A model generated the notes under the pieces. The model saw only the letters and a list, made by a program, of their open reading frames with translations, searched no databases and had not been told where the DNA came from. Positions 1 to 11,000 of a stretch of DNA of 64,000 bases are shown in pieces; within the stretch, counting starts at the first letter, position 1, and every line of letters starts with the position of its first letter. The translations under genes and the position numbers were made by a program. This DNA is from Buxus sempervirens (lineage: Eukaryota; Streptophyta; Magnoliopsida; Buxales; Buxaceae): NCBI GenBank assembly GCA_947561395.2, contig OX387185.1, forward strand, positions 35,568,213 to 35,632,212. The letters run 5' to 3'.

Positions 1-709
1 AATTCTGAACCAATGACAAAAATAATGGGCAATGATCAGAACAAACTCTTGGTAAATGTAATACCTTAAGAGAAGCAACCCGATCCAAACCCTGGTGGTT
101 GATCAGGAACCTGTCCAGCCTTGCCCATATCCTTCGATGACCAATTTGCTCATTACACCAAGTAAACTTGTCACCAATGAATCCTAAATCCTTAAAACCA
201 GCGCATTGAACGAAATCCTGGAAGTCATGCATGGACCTATTATCTGGATTTCTGCCACCATATTTTTCTTCCATAGTAAGTATGGCATTGAAGTCGCCTC
301 CTATGATCCAAGGTTAATTTATAGAAGAAGAAAAATTCAGCAGATCATTCCATAACTGACGTCTTTCCAGCACATCACACTTTGCATAGATGAAGGATAT
401 CATATAAGGATTAAAAGAGACATTATCCTGAGGATAAATAAGAGCTGTAACATATTGAGCAAAGACAGCAATGATGTCCAATCTCACCAAATCAGTCCAG
501 AATAACCATATTTTGTTGCAATGCTCTTGATTGCAAAAAATATTCTTCATACCTATTTTCCTTGCCAATTTTTTGCTTCTTACCGTGTTACACATGGGCT
601 CAAGAACAGCAAGAATTTGAATTTTTTTAGAAGCAACATGCGACTTTAACATATTAACTGAATCAGAGTTAGCCACACCTCTAATATTCCATATCATTGT
701 ATCTATCAT
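1..709 (-). pseudogene. LINE ORF2, endonuclease part
   Basis: This is the N-terminal apurinic-type (exonuclease-endonuclease-phosphatase fold) endonuclease that nicks target DNA for L1-type reverse transcription. It opens with MIWNIRG, the usual plant L1 ORF2 start, followed by the LEP motif with the catalytic glutamate. Further on it shows GGDFNAI, a KFTWCN segment, RLDRFL and the SDHCPL motif with the catalytic Asp-His pair near position 25, so the endonuclease is nearly complete. An in-frame TAA at 314-316, between the SSSIN and PWIIGGDFN stretches, makes it a pseudogene; the frame is otherwise kept to the window edge. The start at 709 lies 7 bases after the ORF1 stop, the usual plant L1 spacing. 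Confidence 0.85.
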
Positions 710-716
710 AATAAAA

Positions 717-2063
717 TTAATAAGATTTGGAAGAGGTCTTACCCTTGGACCTTGTGTTGATGCTTGATACAGCTGTTTTACTTCTCTTCTTGGAAGTTTT
801 ATTTAGTGATTCCAACTGTGATGCTTTGCTTTGAATAGTATCGGACTGCTTGCCCATATGTGAAAAAGTATGTTCCATTCGTTTTGATAAATAAGCATGG
901 TCTTTAGCTAGATTTGACTTAGCCAAACTCAAAGAAGAATATTCATGCAATAGATCAGATTTGACAAACCCCAACGACAGTGCATGTAATAAGGACTCTG
1001 ATTGCTTAAAACCGTCAGCCTTTTTTGATTTTAAATTCTTTTGAGGAGTTTTAGAAAGTTCCTGATGCTGTATTATATTGTCTAGTTCTTTCCCTTTTTC
1101 TGATCCCTCAACGGCAACTTCAAAAAAATTCTGAGAATCACTAACCACATTCCTTTCATATGATATTTCCTTTTCAATTTCTTGGTGTTGAGGCAGAAAA
1201 CTTTGAACGTTATGCTCCTGAATCTGATCTTGAAACTGCTTCGTACCTCCATCTCCCTCATAAGATAAAACATGCTGCTGGTTATTCTCATAAGATAAAA
1301 CATGAATCTGCTCTCTTGAATCTAATCTTGAAACTGTTTCGGATCTTGATTTTTCTGTCAAAGACTGACCTTGATTCTTGTCAATATTATTATCCTGATC
1401 AAACGCATTCTTCTGATTGTTATTCTTATCATGACCGAAATAATCATCCTTCTCAGACTGAATAATATCATCCTGCAATGAAGGATATTTTTCAAAAACA
1501 CCAATACTTCTATATTGTTGTTTAGGCACTTCTGTGAATTTGTTCTTCAAAGCCACACAACAGGAAGAGTTCTCATGCCCTCTATGAAAGCATGTTGTAC
1601 AATATGGAGGAACTTTCTCGTAGATGATACGCTGCCATCTTCCATATTCTGAGCCCATACTAATCCAGATTTTTTGAGGATGAACTTTGAGCAAATCCAA
1701 AAGGACACAAACCCTTGCAAGGCTTGGCCTTGTTAGATTTTTTGTAGGGGCATCCAGAGCAAGTGGTTTTCCAACAGCACCTGCAATAGAAAATATGAAA
1801 GATTCTGGAAATAAATTGATTGGGAGGTTGGGGAGAGAGATCCAAACCGGCACTAGAGAAGATTCTTTGGAAGGGTCAAAATGCATGTTCCATTGAAATA
1901 ATCTGAAAGGAAAACCTTTAATAATGAGACTCTCTCTCGTCCATATTTTGATGAAATCTTTTTCATCTTTGAAGCGAAGGAGCAGATGACGACTATCAAG
2001 AACACCCACATGAAAACTGCCATCAATTCCCCATGCCTTTAGAAGTGTTCCACGAACTATATC
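717..2063 (-). pseudogene. LINE ORF1, main part (DUF4283 plus zinc knuckle)
   Basis: Gag-like RNA-binding protein of a plant L1 LINE. The segment from IVRGTLLKAW through the VPVWISLPNLP motif is the DUF4283 domain common in plant LINE ORF1 proteins. It is followed by a CX2CX4HX4C zinc knuckle (CTTCFHRGHENSSC). The long, polar, Gln/Ser-rich C-terminal half ends in a Lys/Arg-rich tail (TSKKRSK), which probably adds nucleic-acid affinity. The reading frame is open to the stop at 717. Its N-terminus was separated by the solo LTR at 2064-4835. The open frame happens to run on about 110 bases into that LTR, so an apparent start at 2177 is not the real one. Confidence 0.85.
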
Positions 2064-2508
2064 TGTAGACACCCCAAAATTGCACGATTTTTTATAAATC
2101 TTGAAGGAGAGAAATATTTTATTGGAATTTTCAATTCTTTGCATTGGGTTTGAGATCCTTAACCCATGTGAATCCAAAACCGTAAAGGAAAAGGCCCAAA
2201 TTCAATCTTTTGTGCAAAGTCAAACTTTTTCCAGTTGAATTTTGTTGACTTTTGACCCCAGAAAATGAAATATTTTTTAAAGCAATATTTCAAGATAATT
2301 TTTCCCGGTAATTAGGTTTTTAGCAATGTTATTGCATAAATGAATTTTTTGAGATTTTAAATCTTGACGAATACCTTGGTTTTAACATATTGAACCTTTT
2401 TTCCAAACCTGAAAAACCGGAATTTTGCCTTGAACTGAAAAGTTGACTTTTTATTCACTTGTAATTTAGGTCTGGAACTATTTTAATGGATTCAAATGGG
2501 GGGGTGTT

Positions 2509-2594
2509 TGCTTATTTACATGTAATATCTTAAGTAAATGGAGATTAAAAAATACGAGGACATTTACTTAAACGATATTACATGTAAATAAGTA
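2509..2594. mobile_element. Small foldback/MITE-like insertion
   Basis: Two arms of about 31 bases form an almost perfect inverted repeat around a short AT-rich loop (left arm from GCTTATTTACATG, right arm ending CATGTAAATAAGT). They differ by one end base and a 2-base gap. The segment sits in the extra sequence that sets this LTR apart from its relatives, which fits a small nested insertion. Superfamily not identified. Confidence 0.5.
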
Positions 2595-2634
2595 TTGCCT
2601 GTGTTAAAATTCGGAAAAAAGGCTTTTTTCCTTG

Positions 2635-2774
2635 TATCCGGCAACTCAAGCCGGATACAAGTATTTTCCTTTGTATCCGGTGGAAAATGCCGGATACAAG
2701 AAAGCTTTAGTGTATCCGGCATTATATGCGAAATACCTTAAGGCCCTTGTGTATCCGGCCTGATATGCCGGATA
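2635..2774. promoter_or_regulatory. Dyad array, four TATCCGG-N9-CCGGATA units, 39 bp pitch
   Basis: Four 23 bp interrupted palindromes start at 2635, 2674, 2713 and 2752, exactly 39 bp apart. Three have perfect arms; the third has a decayed right arm. The TATA box lies about 155 bp downstream. The same array type is found in the LTRs at 28728 and 42860. Confidence 0.9.
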
Positions 2775-2930
2775 CATAAGTTTTGCTCAAAACTTAGGGT
2801 TTTCCGAGAAAAATCATTTTTACCATCATATCCCTCATTAAATGAGGGGAAATCTCGGAAACAGCCTTAGAGTTAAGGTTGGTGGGTTCTAGACATTAAG
2901 TTGTGTCTACCAACAACCCTTGCCTTTACC

Positions 2931-3121
2931 TATAAATAGGAGGCTCCTCCTTAAGCAAATGGCCATTAACTCTTGTTTTGAATTCTCGCCAAGAAGAACT
3001 CCAAGAGAAGAAGAAAACCGCTGTGGGATCGCATCCAGAACCCAGGTAAGCCTCAAACTTTTCTTTTATTTTCTGTTTTTTACATTCCTAGATTGAGATC
3101 TCTTCTTCTACCTTTCTGTAG
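2931..3121 (+). promoter_or_regulatory. LTR core promoter and leader mini-intron
   Basis: A TATA box (TATAAATAGG at 2931) is followed about 115 bp later by a strong splice-donor sequence (CCAG/GTAAG, intron from 3046), a pyrimidine-rich stretch and an acceptor (TTTCTGTAG, ending 3121), giving a 76 nt candidate intron. The arrangement recurs in all five LTRs that retain this region. Promoter assignment is firm; splicing is inferred from sequence only. Confidence 0.65.
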
Positions 3122-4840
3122 AATAAGGCCTTCTATGTGTGTGAAAATCCTTCCCCGGCTCAAAGTATCTTGAGACTCCCCCTAGCCGTAAAACGTGGAG
3201 GCGGGATCTAGGAGAAACGAGATTGGGGATTGACCCTAGTGCTAGAACCTATATAGCATAAGGCATTTTGATTGATTGTAAACCGTTTCATATTCAAAGT
3301 ACCCTTGATTATCTTGAAGAACCGTGTTTAACGGGGAGAGAGAACAAAGGGAAACGATAATGGAACGGAACCCTAGGTTGTTCTAGAACCTTATTTTGAT
3401 GAATATGTATGCATGCTTTGTTGTTGTATTGATCTCGTATGGTTTCTCACACTTGTACATACATAGTACCATTTTGGCGAGATAGGCTCATATTTGGGGT
3501 TTATTGCATTTATTGTGATAAATCTCAAATAAATGGCCTCAATCAATTCTGGAATATTTTCAAATGATTTTTCAAAGATTTTTGTTCATCTTGCACGAAT
3601 GGCGCATACTTTATCACAATTTTGAGTTGGTTTTACTCAAAAAGGGCCTAACTGGATAGTACCTGTACCCTTACTTCTGACGCTCATAACTTCATCGTCC
3701 GGATGAATTTTGGAGCGCTTCTAGAATGATAAGAAAGGTGAGACTGTCTAGTTTATGTTCACCAAATTTCATAAATTACTATCAAACGGATTTTTGACAC
3801 CTCTCTGTCGAAGTTGATTGGACAGTTCAGGTTCAAATACAGAACTTGTCACTTCGAAGGAGCGCCATGTGTTCGTTTTAAGTCCGATTCGAATGATTTT
3901 TGTTTTTGGGCACTCCTTTATGAGTCTATTTTCAATTCCAGTTGGTTTCATAATTTTTTGACTCCAGTTGAATTATTGGTAGCCGATTTACTCAGAACTG
4001 CTCAATGGCACTTTTCTGGGTAAATCTGTGATCTTCGGGCCTGTTCGGGAGATCACCCAAGGCACATCCGAAGGGATTCTTGTATGAGGCTAGTTTCTGT
4101 TGAAAGATGGCCATACAGACTTCAATCACACCAAATTTCGTGGATTTTTATGAAGTGGATTTTTCTAGACAATTTTCCAAAGTTGCCCACTTATCACTTT
4201 TTGATTATCCCCAACAGCAACTTTAAAGGAGCATAACTCCTAGGATTTTTATCGGAATGAAGTGAAATTTTGCATGAGACCCTTATTTACTATAATCTTT
4301 CAAATGGATTTGGTTTGATTTGATTTAAAATTGTATTTGAATGATTTCAAGACAAATGACATTACTTTTCACCGAATTTTCCGGATTTGATTCAACTTGG
4401 TTTTTGAATAACTTGTGCTTTGATTTGCATCTTTTTGTGATATTCCAGAAATGATGTTGACATAAGAGAAGATCTAGAATCTATTTAGATCTTCATGTGG
4501 AAATATCATACATTGGTCCTTTTTCAAGGTTTTCTATGATTTTAGCAAGCTTTCTTATTTTTGCATGAACATACACTTGGCTACCACTTTGTGTGGATGA
4601 ATGGGGGTGCCTAACACCTTCCCCCATTCATAATCTAATCCCCTTACCCATCTCTGGATTTTATTTTCAAGTAGGGTTATTTTTATCCTAGAATGTTTCT
4701 TTTGTCTCTTTTTTGCTTGTTTTTTATCCTTTGGTGTCCATTCTCACCTCAAAATTCTGAATGGTGGCGACTCTCCCAAACTTCAAGTTGAGCCCCGTGT
4801 GTTGACGATGTGTGATTTTTTTCCCGTGTCTCACAATATC

Positions 4841-5122
4841 CACAGATGGCCTTCCATTGATGAACTTTGCAACTAGAGAATATGAAAAAGGACTGATCGA
4901 TTTGTTTATTTCACCGTCAGAAAACTCCACTGCCGGAAAACCTTGAAAGCTATACACACTTTTCCTTGGAACGTTAACATCTTCCACAACAAGACCAGAC
5001 TGACCACCAGAAACTACAGCAGCAAAAGAAGGCTTATCTGGAGGGATCGAAGAAGAACCTCCTTGGTTATTGGAAGCCATTGAAAATCGCCCTTCAAGTC
5101 GCCCTTCAGATCTTTTTACCAA
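4841..5122 (-). pseudogene. LINE ORF1, N-terminal part
   Basis: This piece holds the start of the same ORF1. The likely initiator is at 5080 (MASNNQGG). After it come SFAAVVSGG, FPAVEFSDGEI and ISPFSYSLVAKF, the usual opening of the DUF4283 domain, and then GRPSVDI. The homologous protein resumes at 2063 with DIVRG, and the five-base repeat ATATC flanks the inserted LTR, so the two pieces are one gene split by insertion. An upstream in-frame ATG at 5122 would add 14 residues and lies at the edge of the surrounding LTR, so it is less likely to be used. Confidence 0.8.
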
Positions 5123-5773
5123 AAGATCCTATGGTCTAAACTGTCCCTTTTGATGATTTTTGGGTGTATCTGGTTTAGGTCTCTCAACCAATGGGAAATC
5201 TAGACTAGATTTGTACCCTAGATGATTCGGATTTATTTTCCAACATTCTGAGATGACTTTTGTATTATTTTAATTTTTGAGAGAAGACCCTATGGTTTAA
5301 ACTCTCTATTTTGATGTTTTTCGGATGAATCTGGTTTACATCTCTCAACCAATGGGAAATATATACCTGATTTGTACCCTAGAACTGTTTGGATTGGTTC
5401 TTCAATATTAGGAGATTATTTTTGAGTTATTTTAATTTTTGAGAGAAGATCCTATGGTCTAAACTCTCCCTTTTGATGTTTTTCATCCACATGGGTGTAT
5501 TCGGTTTAGATCCCTCAATTAATGAGGGATTTTGACTAAATCTGTACCCTAGATTGTTCAGGTTTAATTCCTCAATATTCTGATTTTAATTTTTATTTCA
5601 AGGATTTAACTTAAATTTAGCCTTTTTGGTGTTTTACTTTAGGTTGCTTTCTTTGATTTTTATCTTGTTTTCTTTTTTTACTCACTCGTGAAACCCTCAA
5701 GATGGTATATTCATATGAATAGTTCAGAATTAATTGGGCCATCCATATAGAAAAGGCCATACATTTTTCGTTT
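5123..5773 (+). mobile_element. Tat LTR 'C', left part
   Basis: Sequence homologous to the second half of the element A LTR but plus-oriented and diverged. It is interrupted on the left by the LINE and on the right by element A, and resumes at 26882. Its first 480 bp is a tandem repeat of about 161 bp (units near 5125, 5286 and 5448, each opening with a CCTATGGT-TTAAACT-like phrase), a segment that appears once in the A LTR. The last five bases (CGTTT, 5769-5773) are the target duplication of A. Confidence 0.75.
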
Positions 5774-7579
5774 TGTGAGACATAGGAAAAAATCAATTTA
5801 ATGATTTCCTCAATCATCACACGGGATTAAATTAAACAAAGAGTCGCCACCATTCAATTTAGGTGTGAATGGACACCAAAATATTAAATAAGCACAAAAG
5901 GCAATTTTAGGGTAAAAATAACCCTCCTTTAAAAACAACCAGAGATGGGTAAGGGGATTAAGTTATGAACAGGGGAAGGTGTTAGGCACCCCTATTCATC
6001 CACACAAGGTGGTTGCCAGGTATTGTTCATGTTTAAAATAAAGGAAAAAGCTTGCTATAAAAATCACACAAAATCACAAAAAAGGCAAAAATATATGGTT
6101 TTTTCATATGAATAGTCTGATTGATCCAGAACTTTCAAATATGATCATACCATTCCTAGGGTTTCATGATCAAAGTAAGATTGAGATAAAATAAAATAAA
6201 ATCAATTTAAAGTGAAAAATCCAAAAATCTGGCTTCAAGTCAAATTCTAGAAATCTAGAAAAATATGATTTTTATAAAATATTTCAAAATTGAATTTGAA
6301 TAGTCCAGGACACAGATAAAACCCAAATTTCACATTAAATCAAAAATCAAAACCAAAAATACCCACGTTGATGAAGAACACCAAAATGGGAGAACTGAGA
6401 CCGTAGGGTCTTCTCTCAATAATGAAAAACGATTCAAAAATCATCTCATGAAACCCTAGAATTTACTTTCAGGCTTCTGGATCCAGATCTACCATATTGA
6501 TCATGATAAATCCAAGATCCTAGCCTAAAACCACCAAAAATCACGAAAACAATGCTGTAGGTGCAAAAGTGGCAAAAATCAAAATTTTAGCAAAAAGTGG
6601 GGATTTCATGCTATAAACATCATAGATTCATGTTATTCATTTAGATATATCATAAAAAGCATTGAAACATGATCAAAATATTTAAAACAGCCACATCTCA
6701 CAGATTAGAGCACATGGGGGTCTACCCTACAGATCCACCTGTTCCCCTTTCCCCTAGTTCTCTCTTCACGTTTTACGGCTAGAGAGACTCTTGAGGTACT
6801 TAGAGATAGGTTTGGTTACACAAACACAATCATAGGCCTTATTCTATGAAAAAAAGAAAAAAAACAGATATGGGGTTCTATTCTAGGGATCCACCTGTTC
6901 CCCTTTCCCCTAGTTCTCTCTTCACGTTTTACGGCTAGAGAGACTCTTGAGGTACTTAGAGACAAGTTTAGGAATACGAAAACAGATATGGCCTTATTCT
7001 ACAGCAATAGAGCTGATCCTATTACTTCTAGAATTGAAGACAGAAATTAAAAAGGGATAGGGGACTTACCTGGATTGAGCAGGCAGGCAGCAGGAGTTCT
7101 TCTCTTCTCTTGGAGCTTCTTAGAATTCCTTGTACTCAAAATTTCGTGGCCCTTAGCTAGAGGAGAGAGCCTCTATTTATAGACACACCCAGGGGCAAGG
7201 CTGGTCCAGAAGGATATGGCCTGGTCTTTAAGATAGAGTGAAATACGGAGATAATGCCCAACCAAGGTGGCTTCAGCGAATAAAATACTTAATTCGCTCA
7301 TTTAAAGATATATTGGACTAAAGATAAAGCTCGGAAATCGAGAGAAGGACAAAACTCGCACGTGTCCTTAGTGACCGTAAATGCACTACGGTCCAACGGG
7401 GACCGTATAGTTTTCACGGGCGCGCCTGACCGTAGAGACTTTTCGGGCGCGACCGGCCCGTGAATGAAATACGGGTAAAGCCTGTTTATTCAATTTTTAT
7501 GCATTTTTAACCTGTTTTAAGCTCTAATTACATTTTTTTATTATTTTCTCATTTTTTAGTGCAATTTGGGGTGTCTACA
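5774..7579 (-). repeat. Element A 3' LTR
   Basis: An 1,806 bp LTR, reading TGTAGACACC to TCTCACA on the minus strand. In sense order it has a CCGTA-type dyad array (7474 down to 7375), a TATA box (CTATAAATAG, 7173-7182), a 71 nt mini-intron candidate (7069 down to 6999), and a partial tandem duplication of the region containing TAGCCGTAAAACGTG (copies near 6730-6800 and 6890-6965). It ends with the conserved tail. It matches the LTR at 25073-26876 at about 99%. Confidence 0.95.
7375..7474. promoter_or_regulatory. Dyad array, four CCGTA-N7-TACGG-type units, about 28 bp pitch (3' LTR of A)
   Basis: Units begin at 7375, 7403, 7430 and 7458. All keep CCG-N11-CGG; the inner two bases of a half-site vary slightly (TA, TG, CA, TT). 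The array lies about 190 bp upstream of the LTR TATA box in the element's sense direction. Confidence 0.9.
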
Positions 7580-7597
7580 GCTGCCCCCTCTTTGCTG
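7580..7597 (-). promoter_or_regulatory. Polypurine tract of element A
   Basis: On the minus strand the sequence next to the 3' LTR reads AGCAAAGAGGGGGCAGC, the purine-rich primer for plus-strand synthesis. The same AGCAAAGAGGGG core stands beside the 3' LTR of element D and, as CGCAAAGAGGGGCAG, of element B. Confidence 0.85.
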
Positions 7598-7933
7598 GTA
7601 ATTGGAACCAATTACAAGCAGAGAGCAAAAAGACCCACCAATTGCACTTTCTGAGATTTTTGTCTAATCAATTGCACTTTGCAAGGATAAAATGGATGAT
7701 TTTGAAAAAAAAGAATTGATTGTTGGAAGATTTGCTAAGAAGTCCCTCAGCTTAAGGGCCAAATCCTCCTCTCTCCTCTCACTGAGCACTTGTGGGCTAT
7801 GAAGTGAGATTTGAGACAAAATTTTTAAACAAAAGTGGGTAAGGTGGCAATCCTTGCAACTTACAACTAATATAAACATTAATCTCTTGAAAAATGTGGA
7901 GAAAATGATAAAATACGCAATTTTTGGCTTCTC

Positions 7934-8033
7934 CCGTATTTTGCTTACGGACAGTTGTTACCCGTAGAGTGTTCACGGTCGACCAGGACCGTAGTTCTTT
8001 CACGGGAGTCTGATGCCCGTACTGAGTTTACGG
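7934..8033. promoter_or_regulatory. Dyad array, four CCGTA-type units, upstream of the antisense PMD gene (A)
   Basis: Units begin at 7934, 7962, 7989 and 8017 and keep CCG-N11-CGG with the half-site of the A LTR. A fifth, off-register unit (N12) is near 8110. The array is followed by a TTAAGTTCGCGACCGCG stretch, whose counterparts follow the equivalent arrays in B and, more loosely, D. That stretch may mark the core promoter of the antisense PMD gene. Confidence 0.85.
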
Positions 8034-8039
8034 ATTTTA

Positions 8040-11000
8040 TGCTCTTCTTAAGTTCGCGACCGCGGCTTTTCTTCATTTCTGCTCGTATTCAAGCCCTAAG
8101 CCCTTGTCGACCGTATCCTCTTCTACGGACGTCTCTCTTCTTCTTCAACCATCCTCCGACGATCTCCGGCGATTACTGTTCTCCTCCGGCGAGCATCTCA
8201 TTTTTTTTTTTTTTTTCGGCGACCATTCTCCTCCGGCGATCACTGCTTTCCAGCGACCGCTTGCCTTCTTCCTTGGAGCTTCAGTGGAGTAAGATTTTAG
8301 CTTGCAAAACCTCCATTCAGATAATCAGGTATGCCTTTTCTCAAATTCTTCTTGCAAACAGTTCGTCCATGCTATTCAATCTTCTGTTCCTTGATTGTAG
8401 AAATTCAGACCTGTTTTATGGTTCAACCACTGATTTTTATGCCAATGCTACATCCGAAAATTGTTGAAGAGATGCTTGAAATGCTTGCATGATCCTCATG
8501 AGTAAATCTTCAACTTCTATATACGACCAAATGACTTTCTGCTCTTGGGTTAACAGATTTGGCTTTTGAATGAGCCAATTTCCGAATTTTTGAATTTGCT
8601 CCATGCTGACTGAACTGATATGTGCAAATTTTCTGGTTGAGTCTAGATTGCTGCTTCAATCTTGTATACTCTAGATTCCCTTTGATTATTTGGCCAACTT
8701 GTTTATTCCTTAAGAAGTTGTTTCATGCAATTTTCTGTCTTGAAATGTTAGCTTTAAATTGCTGTATTTTGCCTGATTTGATCAGCCTTCTTCTTGAATG
8801 CTACTCTATTAACTGCTAGAGCATCCTTATTTTTAAGTCTCAAGTGCAATTGCTATCTCCATCTTGGCTTTTGGCCTGTGGTGCTGCTATGATTGTGTAG
8901 ACTTGAATTTTATTCCCTGGAGCTGAATACATAGCTTGACATGAGTCGTTCCTTGATTCACCTGGCGTTTAAGCAACTTAGTATAGAATAGGTAATCTTC
9001 ATTCAAACTTGAACATGCTTCGACTATCCTGAAACCAAGTAAATTTAAATGATTAGGTTTCTTTAGAAAATCCAAAAGAGGAATTTAAGATCAATTTCTA
9101 ACACACTAATACACATATATATATATTTTTTCCTTTTCCATATAAAGAGAACATACAGGAAGCCTAAACTTCCTATATGTAAATTTTAGACAAGTAACAA
9201 TAAAATTTTCAAAATTAAACTCCTTAGTTGACTTCTGATTTTGGTCGGGAGTTTCTGGAGCACTTTCTTCCATTCTTCATTTTTCTTTTTTCCTTTTTCC
9301 TGCCAATCAATTAAACTTGGTTAGAATAAAGATCAATCCATAAAATTTTAACAAGAATAATTAACCAACTCCCTGATTTGAATCGTAGATGGCCCGCCTT
9401 AGATCAGCTTCCAGATATCCTGCAGATGAGCCTTCCTCCTTGAGGGTTAGGCGAGATCCTGCTGATGTGACTACTTCTTCGAGGGCTGAGAGGGATTCTG
9501 ATTCAGACCTTCCTGATCTCCCTTCTGGGGATTCGCGTGAGGCGACCCCAGAGGTATTCTCTAACTCCTTTGAATTTAATATTCCTTTTCAAAACACATC
9601 ATCTTGATTCTTTCTTCTCTCCAATTATTTCCTTAGCCGGCAGTTGAGGCTTCGAGCAGAGATAGGAGCCGTAGCAGGCACCGAGCTGGAGGCAGAGATG
9701 GAGGCCATGATGAGGGCCATAGAGGAGGTCGTAGAGGGGACCGTGGCAGAGATGAGGCCAGGACCAGGGTTGAGATACCTGAGGGGGTGGCTGCCAAGAT
9801 TAGGGATACCGATCTTTTGCATGGCTTGAGGACTCATCCCTCAGCGTGTATTAGGGCGGATATCCCTTTGGAGTTTGCTATGTCCCACTATAGAGGGAGT
9901 TGGGCTAGCTTCACTAGATTCTTGGGAGCCTGCAGTTCAGCCTACCGTCGGGAGTTAGGCTTATATGGATTTGGCATGTTTATTACCATCCCAGACGTTC
10001 GCTTGGATCGGGCCCTCATTGCTACACTGCTGGAGAGGTTTTTCCCTGAGACTTTGAGCTTCCATTTCCCGGATATTGAGATTGGGATCCGGCCTTCTAA
10101 TTTTACGCTCATCACCGGGATTAGGATGATCGGTGATGTTATTCCTGAGATGGAGATGCCAGAGGCTGATGAGGTTGCAGCTTATCTTGGATATATTGTG
10201 CTGCCTCCTGAGGCATGGGATCGGGGGAGAGCTAGATTGTCTCTGACATGGTTGAGAGAGACTTTCAGTAGGAGGCGGTTTGGCCAGCTTGCTGCCGGTG
10301 ATCATGTTTTCCCGTTCGCCTTCCGGTTTCTTTTTATGTATATGATGGGATCCTGCTTCTTCCCAGAGGACACGACCTCAGTCAATCCTCACTTCCTAAG
10401 CTTACTGGGAGATCTTCAGCGGGCGAGGAGGTATGCATGGGGCCCGCTCATTTTTGGTACTATTTTGGCCGGCCTTCGCCGATCAGTGAGTGGCCTCTCT
10501 ACTTCCAGAGGGGCTGGAGTTGGGTGCAGATTTTTCTAGCCTTTTCTGCAGGTGAAATGTCTATTTCCTTTCTCTTTCTTTCTCTTTCTCTTTTTCTTAT
10601 CTCTCCTTTTCTATTCCTCTAACTCTTTTCTTCTTTTTGCAGTTTTTTGCTAGGGTTTATATACCCTATTTCCGTCCTACCTCTACGATGCCTGAGGAGA
10701 CATATCCTATGGCACGTAGATGGTGTCATGTAGAGCACGATTCTGAAAAGAGTCGTCCCAGGTCCGCCCGGGCCCACTTGGACAGGCTATACCGGTCTGA
10801 GGTAATCTTCTTTAATTTCTCTACTTTCTTCTTTTCTTTTCTTCTTGAGTCACATATCTGATGTCTTGTTCTGTTTTTCAGCTATTTGTCCCCAGGATGG
10901 AGGACATTCATGAGGTGCTGGCCCTACAGGCAGCCAGAGATGATGCATTTGTCCCTGACCAAAGACGACAGAGATACCAGTTCTTTATTGGTCAGCTGGG

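Larger units (their letters stand above)
2064..4835 (+). mobile_element. Solo LTR, Tat lineage (element B type)
   Basis: A 2,772 bp LTR running from TGTAGACACC to TCTCACA, flanked by the 5 bp target duplication ATATC (2059-2063 and 4836-4840) and inserted into LINE ORF1. No internal region is present, so it is a solo LTR left by LTR-LTR recombination. It is plus-oriented and shares with the LTRs at 28728 and 42860 a dyad array, a TATA box, a short intron-like segment, and a conserved tail with the GGGGTGCCTAACACC motif. It is longer than the others mainly because about 480 bp, including a small foldback element, precedes the array. Confidence 0.92.
1..5122 (-). mobile_element. L1-type LINE, 3' part outside window, split by a solo LTR
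   Basis: A non-LTR retrotransposon read on the minus strand. From right to left it shows the start of ORF1 (4841-5122), a nested solo LTR (2064-4835), the rest of ORF1 (717-2063) and the first part of ORF2 with an L1-type endonuclease (1-709). Reverse transcriptase and the poly-A tail lie beyond position 1. The LINE lies in a Tat LTR ('C'), whose sequence resumes near 5123. Only about 40 bp separates the likely ORF1 start (5080) from that junction, so the 5' leader is short or truncated. The target duplication cannot be seen because the other end is outside the window. Confidence 0.85.

Noticed and set aside
7955-8467. 170-residue and Phe-rich open frames upstream of the A PMD-like gene
   Set aside because: They lie in the leader exon and intron, are driven by T-rich DNA and are not conserved in B or D.
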